Of a DNA stretch of 5,507 nucleotides, positions 1 through 4,994 are shown piece after piece. The translations under genes and the position numbers were made by a program. Source of the DNA: Terriglobia bacterium (lineage in GTDB: Bacteria; Acidobacteriota; Terriglobia; UBA7540); NCBI GenBank assembly GCA_030042795.1, contig JASHYZ010000629.1, positions 1 to 5,507 on the forward strand, read 5' to 3'. Position 1 is the stretch's first letter. Every line of letters begins with the position of its first letter. The notes under the pieces are model-generated. The model did no database searches. It was not told the DNA's origin and was given only the letters and a program-made list of their open reading frames with translations.

Positions 1-30
1 ATAGAGCGGCAGCGCCGCCTACAGTTCAAA

Positions 31-43
31 TATAATAGGAGGA
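31..43 (+). promoter_or_regulatory. Shine-Dalgarno (with abutting TATAAT) for the first gene
   Basis: AGGAGGA at 37-43 lies 5 nt before the ATG at 49, an almost ideal ribosome binding site that fixes this start. A perfect TATAAT at 31-36 touches it, but no -35-like hexamer stands 16-18 nt upstream, and a start point about 7 nt downstream would cut the ribosome site out of the message. The ribosome site is well supported; the promoter reading is doubtful. Confidence 0.6.
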
Positions 44-48
44 CTTAA

Positions 49-693
49 ATGAGAACAATTGGAGAAGTTGAGGCCCAGTTTGAAGAGAAAGTTTCTGAAG
101 TATTAAAAGAATTGAGTATTCCGACAAGTGGTTTGCAACCCGAAGTCCGCATTCGCGGTGAATCAAGAAAGAAACGGCAGAGCGCGTCTTTTGAAACGAG
201 CTGGTCTCCGGATAGAGATTCCATCGAAATCACGTTTGAAGTCAAATCAGACCGATTGCCGGCGGCGTCTAAGCCAACACCGCGCTCTGGGTCAACACCC
301 ACGCCGGATCCGAAGCCCAAATCGGGCAGCGCAAGCGATCCCGTTTCCGACTTAATTAAGGCGCTAGACCGTGCTGAGTCGCAGCCCGGGTACAAATTCG
401 TTGCTCTGAAATGGTTTCGTGATACGGCTCTACCCTCAGAAGGCTTCGCGTGGGCGAACACCGATTCCATAAAGGACGTTCTCGGGGATTGCATCGACAA
501 GCGACTAATCTTGACTAGCAAGGTGCCTAATCCGAAGTCTCCGCAATTTCCGGTCACCGCGATTCGACTGAATCGGCTCATGCCGGAAGTAAAGGCAATT
601 GTGGGAACTCAGGACGAGGGCGCGCCTGACTTCCAGCCCGTCCCCATACGCGGTGAGAGCCTGTCCGCGACTGTACTGCGCGAGAGGCGCTAA
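49..693 (+). CDS. Unrecognised protein with probable C-terminal winged-helix domain; candidate antitoxin of the downstream PIN toxin
   Basis: A 214-residue protein that I cannot assign to a named family. Three parts are visible. Residues 1-70 have a short helix (about 5-22) and then alternating, strand-like charged sequence. Residues 71-98 form a Pro/Ser/Thr/Lys-rich linker. Residues about 99-175 look like a winged helix: three predicted helices, the last around DSIKDVLGDCIDKRLI, then a strand-turn-strand wing with NPKSPQFPVTAIRLNR. Residues 176-214 are a flexible tail ending in RGESLSATVLRERR. There is no signal peptide or membrane segment. The gene stops 2 nt before the start of a PIN toxin, the place an antitoxin normally occupies. 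By analogy the winged helix could bind operator DNA and the tail could block the toxin; that is inference. The first 80 or so codons are more A-rich than the neighbouring genes. The start is fixed by a strong AGGAGGA. Confidence 0.82.
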   Translation: MRTIGEVEAQFEEKVSEVLKELSIPTSGLQPEVRIRGESRKKRQSASFETSWSPDRDSIEITFEVKSDRLPAASKPTPRSGSTPTPDPKPKSGSASDPVSDLIKALDRAESQPGYKFVALKWFRDTALPSEGFAWANTDSIKDVLGDCIDKRLILTSKVPNPKSPQFPVTAIRLNRLMPEVKAIVGTQDEGAPDFQPVPIRGESLSATVLRERR

Positions 694-695
694 AT

Positions 696-1148
696 TTGGC
701 GCTCTACTATCTAGACACCAGCGCGCTCGTCAAGCTGTATGTGCAGGAGCGGGGCACGGCGCGTCTTCTCGAAATAGCCAGCAACGTGACCGAGAACCGC
801 CTCATCCTTTTGGCGATAACTCCCGTGGAAGCCCGGTCTGCTGTCAGGCGCAGAGAAAGAGCCGGAGACATCGATTCCACAACCGCAGGCGACATTCTCG
901 ACCGGATGCGGAAGCACTTCGAGACCAAGTTCATCCGGCAGGCCGTGAATGAGCTGGTTCTCGATGGGGCCCTGGAAATGATCGATCGCTATGCTCTTCG
1001 CGCTTATGATGCAGTTCAGTTATCGGGCTGCTTGACGCTCAAGACGGTCGGGGCGGAGCCCCCTACATTTGTTTGCTCCGACCAGCAGCTACTGGACGCG
1101 GCCCGATCCGAACTGCTCGATGTCCTCGACCCCAGCGCGTCGTATTGA
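696..1148 (+). CDS. vapC: PIN-domain toxin (VapC-like ribonuclease)
   Basis: A 150-residue PIN-domain protein, the usual VapC size. The N-terminal strand YYLDTSALVKLY carries the first acidic residue, D7. E45 lies in TPVEARSA, D105 in LRAYDAVQLS and D129 in FVCSDQQLL, giving the full four-residue metal-binding set of a PIN nuclease. Family members are Mg-dependent RNases that cut tRNA, rRNA or mRNA in the cytoplasm until bound by their antitoxin; the target here cannot be read from sequence. The start is TTG at 696, chosen because the protein begins directly with the PIN first strand and GAGAGG (682-687) stands 8 nt upstream. The upstream gene ends at 693, so the two are almost certainly co-transcribed and translationally coupled. 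The weak TTG should lower toxin output relative to the ATG-started partner. Confidence 0.9.
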   Translation: MALYYLDTSALVKLYVQERGTARLLEIASNVTENRLILLAITPVEARSAVRRRERAGDIDSTTAGDILDRMRKHFETKFIRQAVNELVLDGALEMIDRYALRAYDAVQLSGCLTLKTVGAEPPTFVCSDQQLLDAARSELLDVLDPSASY

Positions 1149-1228
1149 ATCAACTACCCAGCGGGCGTAGCGCGTCTATAACAGCGTCGGCGCTGTCAAG
1201 CGGAATTTAGAAACACCACGGCGTCTGC

Positions 1229-1270
1229 GTGCCCAAGCATGGGATTGGACAAAGCCTTGGGTGCTTTTTT
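1229..1270 (+). terminator. Probable intrinsic terminator after the first TA pair
   Basis: GTGCCCAAG (1229-1237) pairs with CTTGGGTGC (1256-1264), 9 bp including two G-U pairs, and six T residues follow directly (1265-1270). The loop is long (18 nt). A competing shorter hairpin, AAAGC (1251-1255) with GCTTT (1263-1267) and a 7-nt loop, ends in the same T-run. It lies 80 nt past the PIN stop and well before the next gene, so it fits termination of the 49-1148 operon. Confidence 0.5.
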
Positions 1271-1315
1271 CGGCGGCGCTGATTACCTGAGCTGTCCTCT
1301 GCACTTGCACGGGTT

Positions 1316-1353
1316 TCACAGCTCTGAGAGACAGGAGGCTGCCAGCGCTGTGA
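1316..1353 (+). promoter_or_regulatory. Inverted repeats upstream of the UPF0175/DUF3368 operon
   Basis: TCACAGC (1316-1322) and GCTGTGA (1347-1353) form a 7-bp inverted repeat with a 24-bp spacer. The right arm contains part of a perfect 8-bp palindrome, CAGCGCTG (1343-1350). This sits 14 nt before the GTG start and could be an operator. No convincing -35/-10 pair is seen; TAGCAT at 1354-1359 would make the message nearly leaderless. AGGAGG at 1333-1338 is too far from the start to serve it. Confidence 0.25.
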
Positions 1354-1366
1354 TAGCATAGTCCGT

Positions 1367-1657
1367 GTGGAACTAAAGATCGAGCTTCCGGACGATATCG
1401 AGCAGCGCCTCGAAGGCGAGTGGGGCGATGTGCCCAGGCATGCTCTTGAGACCCTGGCTATCGAGGGCTACCGCGCACGCGCTCTCAGCCGCGCGCAAGT
1501 GCGCCGCATGCTGGGCTTTGAGACTCGCGTCCAGGCGGACGAGTTCCTCTCGCGCCACGGCGTGCCTTTTGACTACGAGGTGGAGGACTTCGAACACGAC
1601 GCGGAAGCCGGCCGCTACCTCGCGGAAACCCGCAGCAAAGAACTGCAGCGGCGATGA
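1367..1657 (+). CDS. UPF0175 family antitoxin
   Basis: A 96-residue protein with the UPF0175 layout. The strand ELKIELPDDIEQRL (2-15) is followed by helix ALETLAIEGYRARA (26-39), a helix-turn-helix-like stretch SRAQVRRMLGFETRVQADEFL (41-61) and the family-typical HGVPFDY (64-70), then an acidic tail. UPF0175 proteins are commonly found next to DUF3368 PIN-like proteins and are regarded as their antitoxins. Here the stop overlaps the start of exactly such a gene (ATGA at 1654-1657), so the two form one operon. The start is GTG at 1367: there is no earlier in-frame start after the TGA at 1325, and no good ribosome binding site stands before it, so it may be translated from a very short or leaderless message. 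The likely role is to hold the PIN toxin inactive and possibly repress the operon. Confidence 0.85.
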   Translation: MELKIELPDDIEQRLEGEWGDVPRHALETLAIEGYRARALSRAQVRRMLGFETRVQADEFLSRHGVPFDYEVEDFEHDAEAGRYLAETRSKELQRR

Positions 1658-2154
1658 TCGTCGTCGCCGACACTACTCCTATTCACTACCTCGTTCTTCT
1701 CAGGCACGCCGACATCTTGCAGGCGCTGTACGGACAAGTGATCATTCCAGAAGCTGTCTTCCACGAGTTACAAGCGCCGGCGACCCCAGCGACCGTAAAG
1801 GAATGGGTCGCGAGTCGCCCCGACTGGCTGGAAGTGCAACACGTGTTGGTGCCTCAAGACCTCATCCTGACTGTGCTTGACCCAGGCGAGTGTGAAGCGA
1901 TTGCCTTAGCGGAAGCGCTCCGGGCCGACGCATTGATCGTTGACGACCGAGCCGCGCGCCGAGAAGCCGAGCGTCGCAGACTCCGGGTCATCGGAACCCT
2001 TCGCGTGTTGGATGATGCGGCCGCGGCTGGGTTGGTGAACTTGCCCGAGGCACTTCAGCGATTGCAGGCGGCCGGGTTTTACCTCGACGCGACATTAGCG
2101 CAGTTCTTGCTTAGTCGGCATTTCACGCGCACTGGTGGCAAGCTCGCGCCCTAG
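1654..2154 (+). CDS. DUF3368 PIN-like toxin
   Basis: A 166-residue protein of the DUF3368 branch of PIN-like nucleases, of normal length. The first strand and acidic residue are in VVADTTPIHYL (D6). IIPEAVFHEL carries E38. The diagnostic LDPGECEAIALA spans 75-86, followed by ADALIVDDRAARREA with D97 and D98, then RVIGTLRVL, which is typical of DUF3368. By family analogy it is a cytoplasmic metal-dependent RNase, although members are less studied than VapC. The ATG overlaps the UPF0175 stop by four bases (ATGA), so translation is coupled to the antitoxin. The stop is followed by palindromic repeat elements rather than another gene. The C-terminal stretch AGFYLDATLAQFLLSRH (140-156) is the helical end commonly seen in this family. 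Confidence 0.9.
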   Translation: MIVVADTTPIHYLVLLRHADILQALYGQVIIPEAVFHELQAPATPATVKEWVASRPDWLEVQHVLVPQDLILTVLDPGECEAIALAEALRADALIVDDRAARREAERRRLRVIGTLRVLDDAAAAGLVNLPEALQRLQAAGFYLDATLAQFLLSRHFTRTGGKLAP

Positions 2155-2219
2155 CGCCGAGTGGACCTTGCCATCGCCGCGCCGGCAGGCCAACGCCAGG
2201 CTGTCTAGACTAGCAGCTT

Positions 2220-2347
2220 GTTGAAAAACCTTGTGGAACCGTGTCATTCCGAGCGGAGCGAGGAATCTCGCCTTGAAACTGAAGGAAATACGCGATTCCT
2301 CGTCGCCTACAGCTCCTCGGAATGACAGTTTCGGCGAGTTTTTCAAC
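2220..2347. repeat. 128-bp palindromic, MITE-like intergenic element
   Basis: The ends are perfect 10-bp inverted repeats, GTTGAAAAAC (2220-2229) and GTTTTTCAAC (2338-2347). Inside are two further matching arm pairs: TGTCATTCCGAG (2242-2253) with CTCGGAATGACA (2316-2327), and CGAGGAATC (2259-2267) with GATTCCTCG (2294-2302). The whole can fold into one long interrupted hairpin. It encodes nothing. The GTCATTCCGAG...GAGGAATC core resembles dispersed repeats I associate with Acidobacteriota and other environmental genomes. It lies between convergent operons, where it could also stop transcription from both sides. Confidence 0.75.
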
Positions 2348-2350
2348 GCC

Positions 2351-2479
2351 GGCTGGCGCAGACCCCGGACTTCTGTGAGGTCTGCGATGTCCCGAAGGGA
2401 CACGCTTAGCTTGACCCTCGGCACCGAGAAGTCGCTTCGCGAGATCGCAGACCCTACCAGGCAAGGGTCTACGCCAGCC
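2351..2479. repeat. 129-bp element with 15-bp terminal inverted repeats and internal hairpins
   Basis: GGCTGGCGCAGACCC (2351-2365) and GGGTCTACGCCAGCC (2465-2479) are inverted with one mismatch. Internal hairpins are CGCAGACC/GGTCTGCG (2357-2364, 2379-2386), TGTCCC-GAA-GGGACA (2389-2403), CTCGG/CCGAG (2417-2428), TCGC/GCGA (2432-2442) and AGACCCT/AGGGTCT (2449-2455, 2464-2470). It starts 3 bp after the preceding palindromic element. Together they fill the gene-free stretch 2155-2512; nothing is seen in the about 65 bp before or 33 bp after them. It looks like a non-coding mobile or structural repeat; its left end recurs at 3388-3415. Confidence 0.65.
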
Positions 2480-2512
2480 AGAGATCATTTCGCTGGTTAT
2501 AGCCGCATTGCG

Positions 2513-2971
2513 TCAAGGCTGCTCCTTGGGATCGCGGTACGACGAGAGCTGAAGTATGCGCAGGCCTGCAATCGACGGCAATTGACGGTCGTTCGTTAGG
2601 AAGGTCTTGCATCCTGTGCCCATCGCGCAGACCAGTTGCAACGCATCAGGCGTTTTAACACCCGTGGCGGCACGGAGCTGCGCAGCCGCTCTGAGCTGCC
2701 CGCGCGTGATGTCGACCATTCGAATTCCCCGGCTCCTTGTCAGCAAGAGTTCGTAGCGTTCCGCCAACTGAACGTCCCCGGCCCGATACGGCACCACCAA
2801 GACCTCCAGGAGCGTAAGCGCCGAAGCCACCAGTTCCCGTTCTCCTCGGTCCGCTTGCTCGAAGAGGGGCATCAGAACGGGAAGGAACTGGGGGTGCTCT
2901 TCAATAAAGTAGATGAAGATCGCGGTGTCAATCGCGACCGGACCTCGACCAAGATCAGCGATCAAGCCCAC
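2513..2971 (-). CDS. vapC: VapC-like PIN ribonuclease paired with a FitA-type antitoxin
   Basis: A 152-residue PIN protein. VAIDTAIFIYFIEEHP carries D15, ASALTLLEVLV carries E56, GVKTPDALQLVCA carries D109 and FLTNDRQL carries D128, so all four expected acidic positions are present. The sequence resembles VapC proteins that accompany FitA-like antitoxins. It starts with GTG at 2971, inside the end of the upstream antitoxin gene (10-nt overlap, 2962-2971), which points to coupled translation and co-transcription. The first 10 residues precede the core PIN strand and are somewhat longer than usual, but no later start gives a better ribosome site. The RNA target cannot be inferred. The gene ends 34 nt from the element at 2351-2479. 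Confidence 0.9.
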   Translation of the reverse strand: MGLIADLGRGPVAIDTAIFIYFIEEHPQFLPVLMPLFEQADRGERELVASALTLLEVLVVPYRAGDVQLAERYELLLTRSRGIRMVDITRGQLRAAAQLRAATGVKTPDALQLVCAMGTGCKTFLTNDRQLPSIAGLRILQLSSYRDPKEQP

Positions 2972-3192
2972 GCCGAACGCTCGCGGTCCACATGATTCAA
3001 GGCATCGACGTTCTGCCAGTGTTCTTTCCCCAAACCTTGAAGTTCGAGAATCGACAGCGCCTTCGGCGTTTCCAAGGCGTCGCTTAAGATTTGGGCGACC
3101 TCCTGCGCAATGGATCGGCGCTGCCGCTTGGCCCGTGCCTGAAGTTTTCGGTAGAGCCCGTCCGGAAGGTTTTTGACGTTAAGCGTTGCCAT
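2962..3192 (-). CDS. vapB: FitA-like ribbon-helix-helix antitoxin
   Basis: A 76-residue protein from the ATG at 3192. Residues 2-40 form a ribbon-helix-helix domain of FitA type: the strand ATLNVKNLP, then helix DGLYRKLQARAKRQ, a turn, and helix SIAQEVAQILSDAL. Residues 50-76 (ELQGLGKEHWQNVDALNHV and on) form the toxin-binding tail seen in this family. FitA proteins pair as dimers on palindromic DNA while the tail blocks the PIN active site. An 11-bp palindrome lies just upstream, matching that expectation. An in-frame GTG at 3255 would add 21 residues but would read through the palindrome and promoter; the ATG at 3192 is preceded by GGAGGAG (3195-3201) and is preferred. It overlaps the toxin start by 10 nt. 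Confidence 0.9.
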   Translation of the reverse strand: MATLNVKNLPDGLYRKLQARAKRQRRSIAQEVAQILSDALETPKALSILELQGLGKEHWQNVDALNHVDRERSAWA

Positions 3193-3242
3193 CGCTCCTC
3201 CACAATTCCTCCATTGTGGAGGAACTTCACGTTGCGAGTCAA
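3193..3242 (-). promoter_or_regulatory. Promoter and 11-bp palindromic operator of the FitA/VapC operon
   Basis: TCCTCCACAAT (3196-3206) and ATTGTGGAGGA (3213-3223) are perfect inverted repeats with a 6-bp spacer. Read on the minus strand, TTGACT (3242-3237), an 18-bp spacer and CACAAT (3218-3213) form a plausible promoter whose -10 lies inside one palindrome arm. The other arm overlaps the ribosome site GGAGGAG (3201-3195). A FitA-like dimer bound here would cover the promoter, a standard autorepression layout. The palindrome is certain; the promoter is likely. Confidence 0.65.
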
Positions 3243-3250
3243 GTCGGGCA

Positions 3251-3327
3251 GCCACGGTTAGCGATTTTCCAACCGTGGGCTTTTATCGACCGAAAGAACC
3301 CACGGTCAGAAATACGCTGACCGTAGC
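3251..3327. repeat. 77-bp nested palindromic element
   Basis: The outer arms (3251-3267 and 3310-3327) are imperfect inverted repeats built on GCCACGGTTAGCGATTT and its near-complement. The inner arms ACCGTGGG (3272-3279) and CCCACGGT (3299-3306) are perfect. Neighbouring arms can also pair: CCACGGTT (3252-3259) with AACCGTGG (3271-3278), and ACGGTCAG (3302-3309) with CTGACCGT (3317-3324). It lies upstream of the FitA operon promoter and downstream of the next VapC stop. No coding content. It is probably a dispersed repeat; a role in termination is possible, although the only T-run (TTTT, 3281-3284) is on the plus strand. Confidence 0.6.
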
Positions 3328-3387
3328 TACCCGCCCTTGACGCCGTGCCCGCACGCCCAGACTTGAACCCCGACGAAGCGGAGTTCG

Positions 3388-3448
3388 GCCGGCTGGCGCA
3401 GAGTGAAACTCTGCGGTTTTGCAGGCCCGTGCGCATCGACTGGCCTGC
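3388..3448. repeat. Second copy of the GCCGGCTGGCGCAGA repeat end, with hairpins
   Basis: GCCGGCTGGCGCAGA (3388-3402) is identical to 2348-2362. Both copies continue into a CGCAGA-based hairpin: here CGCAGAGT-GAA-ACTCTGCG (3397-3415), a perfect 8-bp stem. A further inverted repeat GCAGGCC/GGCCTGC (3421-3427, 3442-3448) follows. It sits in the gene-free stretch 3256-3529, where I see no credible gene; open frames there extend antisense into the neighbouring PIN gene and have no family-like content. Confidence 0.55.
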
Positions 3449-3529
3449 CCCGCTGGCCGCGGGAGCCACTGGGGATTTCACGCTTTTCAGCCCGGCGCGC
3501 CGAGATGATACAGATGACTTCTTCATTCT

Positions 3530-3946
3530 TCAGGGGGCTATTGTAAAGGGATTGACCACGTCGAGACCTAGACGTGCAAAGTCGGCTTCGTTGCGTGTTG
3601 CAACCTTTAGGGCATGGACACGCGCGGTTGCGGCGATCATGGCGTCCTCCAGCAGGTGCTCAGGCTTTCCTTCCATGAGCCTAGCCCACTCCCGGAAACA
3701 GGTTGCATCCATCGCCAGCGTGCTGCTCGTCGCTTCCAGTTGGTTTACCCAGGACTCGATTTCGCGAGCCTTAGTGGCATCACGTTGGCGTAGCCGTTCA
3801 ATTCCTCGCTGCAACTCGCCTATGGTGACCGCCGAAATATACAACTGACTGTCGTTCAGGGCGGCGATCCACGCCACAACGCCACCGTGTGGTTTGGCTT
3901 TGCGGAGCTCGGAAACAACGTTGGTGTCGAGCAGATATCGGGTCAC
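3530..3946 (-). CDS. vapC: VapC/FitB-like PIN toxin paired with a Phd-type antitoxin
   Basis: A 138-residue PIN protein, typical VapC/FitB length. YLLDTNVVSELRK carries D7, ISAVTIGELQRGI carries E44, LLEDAMIAATA carries D101 and TRNEADF carries D122. The sequence ends in the family-typical LDVVNPF. This is the FitB-like subgroup of PIN RNases. The start GTG (3946) overlaps the antitoxin stop in a GTGA (3943-3946), so the two are coupled. Pairing of a FitB-like PIN protein with a Phd/YefM-fold antitoxin is common. All catalytic positions are intact, so it should be active when free. Its target is unknown. Confidence 0.92.
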   Translation of the reverse strand: MTRYLLDTNVVSELRKAKPHGGVVAWIAALNDSQLYISAVTIGELQRGIERLRQRDATKAREIESWVNQLEATSSTLAMDATCFREWARLMEGKPEHLLEDAMIAATARVHALKVATRNEADFARLGLDVVNPFTIAP

Positions 3947-4197
3947 TCGAATTCCACCGGTGCGCGACGTTTCAAGCGGCCTTCAGCAATAAGATTTTCA
4001 AAGCGGGGGCCAGGCGCCAGCAGCAACGTCTTGAGACCGGGACGCGAGGCTTGCTGCAAACGTCGCCATTCCTCTATGGGGACGAGGATGGCGGTCTCCA
4101 CTCCACGGCGCGTCACCGTCTGCGGACCTTTTTTGATAGCTGCGCGTAGAAACTCGCTGAAGCGAGCTTTGGCGTCCTGCACTTGCCACGCACTCAT
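3943..4197 (-). CDS. Phd/YefM-family antitoxin
   Basis: An 84-residue protein whose first 50 residues match the Phd/YefM fold: WQVQDAKARFSEFLRAA (helix 1), GPQTVTRRGVETAILVP (the beta core) and IEEWRRLQ (helix). Residues 51-84 are basic and proline-containing and form the variable toxin-binding tail. Phd/YefM proteins dimerise, bind palindromes at their own promoter and use the disordered tail to mask the toxin. The ATG at 4197 has GGAGG (4204-4208) six nt upstream and a clear promoter just beyond it. It overlaps the VapC start by four bases (GTGA). Confidence 0.92.
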   Translation of the reverse strand: MSAWQVQDAKARFSEFLRAAIKKGPQTVTRRGVETAILVPIEEWRRLQQASRPGLKTLLLAPGPRFENLIAEGRLKRRAPVEFE

Positions 4198-4203
4198 TAC
4201 CTA

Positions 4204-4244
4204 CCTCCGAACACATCATACTAACTAGTCAGACGTCTAGTCAA
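4204..4244 (-). promoter_or_regulatory. Promoter, operator-like repeats and ribosome site of the Phd/VapC operon
   Basis: On the minus strand TTGACT (4244-4239) and TATGAT (4220-4215) are separated by 18 bp, the best promoter in the window. The spacer holds the perfect palindrome AGACGTCT (4231-4238) flanked by direct copies of CTAGTC (plus strand 4225-4230 and 4237-4242) and an inverted pair ACTAG/CTAGT. This is a likely site for Phd autorepression. Transcription should begin near 4208, at the ribosome site GGAGG, leaving a leader of about 11 nt. Confidence 0.7.
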
Positions 4245-4280
4245 GTTGCGGATCACCACAGTACAGCCCATACATGCCGC

Positions 4281-4296
4281 CGCTTGCATGCAAGCG
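4281..4296. repeat. Perfect 16-bp palindrome between two TA operons
   Basis: CGCTTGCATGCAAGCG is fully self-complementary. GCCG before it and CGGC shortly after can extend the hairpin across a small mismatch. It lies between the VapC stop at 4339 and the next promoter (-35 at 4244). It has no adjacent T-run on either strand, so a protein-binding site is as likely as a terminator. Nothing else is seen in 4245-4338. Confidence 0.5.
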
Positions 4297-4338
4297 ACCG
4301 GCAGCCTATCGCCAGTTCGTCTCTAACGCGGCGCTATC

Positions 4339-4743
4339 CTACTTGGCGTAGACGAGCTCGAAACCCGGCAGCCTTGAGGCCGATTTGTCGAAGGTCAGCG
4401 TGCGCGGGCAGCCGGCTTTGGCCCCGAGCGCTCCGATGAGCGCGTCGGCAAATGAGCCGGTTCCCTCCTTAAGCACCATCGTCGCTTGAAACACTTCCTG
4501 CTCGCCTTCAACCACCAGGCTATCAGCCTGGAGGATGCGCTCGAGAGCCGCTGCGATTTCGCTCGGTTCAAGGCCATAGGCGCGGTCCAAAACCCAGACG
4601 GTCTCCACCATGGCTACGACGCTGATGAAACCTGGGTTTTCCTCGGTGATACGAGCCTCCATGATCTCGGTGGCTATCGGGGATTGTAGGGGATCGTCCT
4701 GGGCGAGATAGCGAACCAGGATGTTGGTATCAAGTCCGATCAT
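4339..4743 (-). CDS. vapC: VapC PIN toxin paired with an AbrB-type antitoxin
   Basis: A 134-residue PIN protein of the group beginning IGLDTNILVRYLAQDDP. D5 is in that first strand, E47 in VVAMVETVWVLDRAY, D100 in GSFADALIGALG and D119 in TLTFDKSASRL, so the catalytic set is complete. The closing LPGFELV is typical of this group. Members usually pair with AbrB/MazE-fold VapB proteins, as here: the ATG (4743) overlaps the upstream AbrB-type stop in ATGA (4740-4743). Cytoplasmic RNase activity is expected from the family; the target is unknown. Confidence 0.93.
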   Translation of the reverse strand: MIGLDTNILVRYLAQDDPLQSPIATEIMEARITEENPGFISVVAMVETVWVLDRAYGLEPSEIAAALERILQADSLVVEGEQEVFQATMVLKEGTGSFADALIGALGAKAGCPRTLTFDKSASRLPGFELVYAK

Positions 4744-4994
4744 CGGCCTCGGTTTAGATGACGTGCGCCCGCCGCCCCCTCTGCGATAGCCTTACGCATT
4801 CGCTCGATGGACACCGGTCGGCGGGATCGCTTGAGGATACCTCTTAAAGCCGTGACCGGGAGTTTGGGCAACAGAACTACCGTGCCATCAGGGTGGAGGA
4901 AAAACTTCACCCGGTCCCCAGGCTTTAGCCCGAGGTGTTCACGAACGGCCTTCGGGATGGTGGCTTGGCCTTTCACTGTGATCGCCGATTCCAT
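4740..4994 (-). CDS. vapB: AbrB/SpoVT-fold (MazE/VapB-type) antitoxin
   Basis: An 84-residue protein from the ATG at 4994. Residues 2-42 are a swapped-hairpin AbrB domain: SAITVKGQATIPKAVREHLG followed by LKPGDRVKFFLHPDGTVVLLP, which is nearly consensus. The tail (43-84) holds a helix SIERMRKAIAEGAA typical of VapB partners of this VapC group and should block the toxin. Another in-frame ATG at 5006 would add four residues, but the 4994 ATG has GGGAG (5000-5004) five nt upstream, while 5006 lies within the probable -10 and operator. The 5' end overlaps, in another frame, the end of the mazF remnant, which shows this module was joined onto that gene. Confidence 0.92.
   Translation of the reverse strand: MESAITVKGQATIPKAVREHLGLKPGDRVKFFLHPDGTVVLLPKLPVTALRGILKRSRRPVSIERMRKAIAEGAAGARHLNRGR

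Noticed and set aside
31..36. TATAAT as promoter of the first gene
   Set aside because: It abuts the ribosome site and has no -35; use of it would remove the ribosome site from the message.
45..581. Long minus-strand open frame opposite the first gene
   Set aside because: It lies antisense to a gene with an ideal ribosome site, has no family-like content and no upstream ribosome site of its own.
2231..2599. Open frames on both strands through 2095-2599
   Set aside because: They translate the palindromic repeat elements and the antisense of flanking toxin genes.
3193..3255. GTG at 3255 as start of the FitA-like antitoxin
   Set aside because: It would add 21 residues encoded by the operator and promoter; the ATG at 3192 has a strong ribosome site and begins the RHH domain.
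3345..3848. Plus-strand open frame of 167 codons
   Set aside because: Its second half is antisense to an intact VapC gene and its first half runs through hairpin repeats; no recognisable domain.
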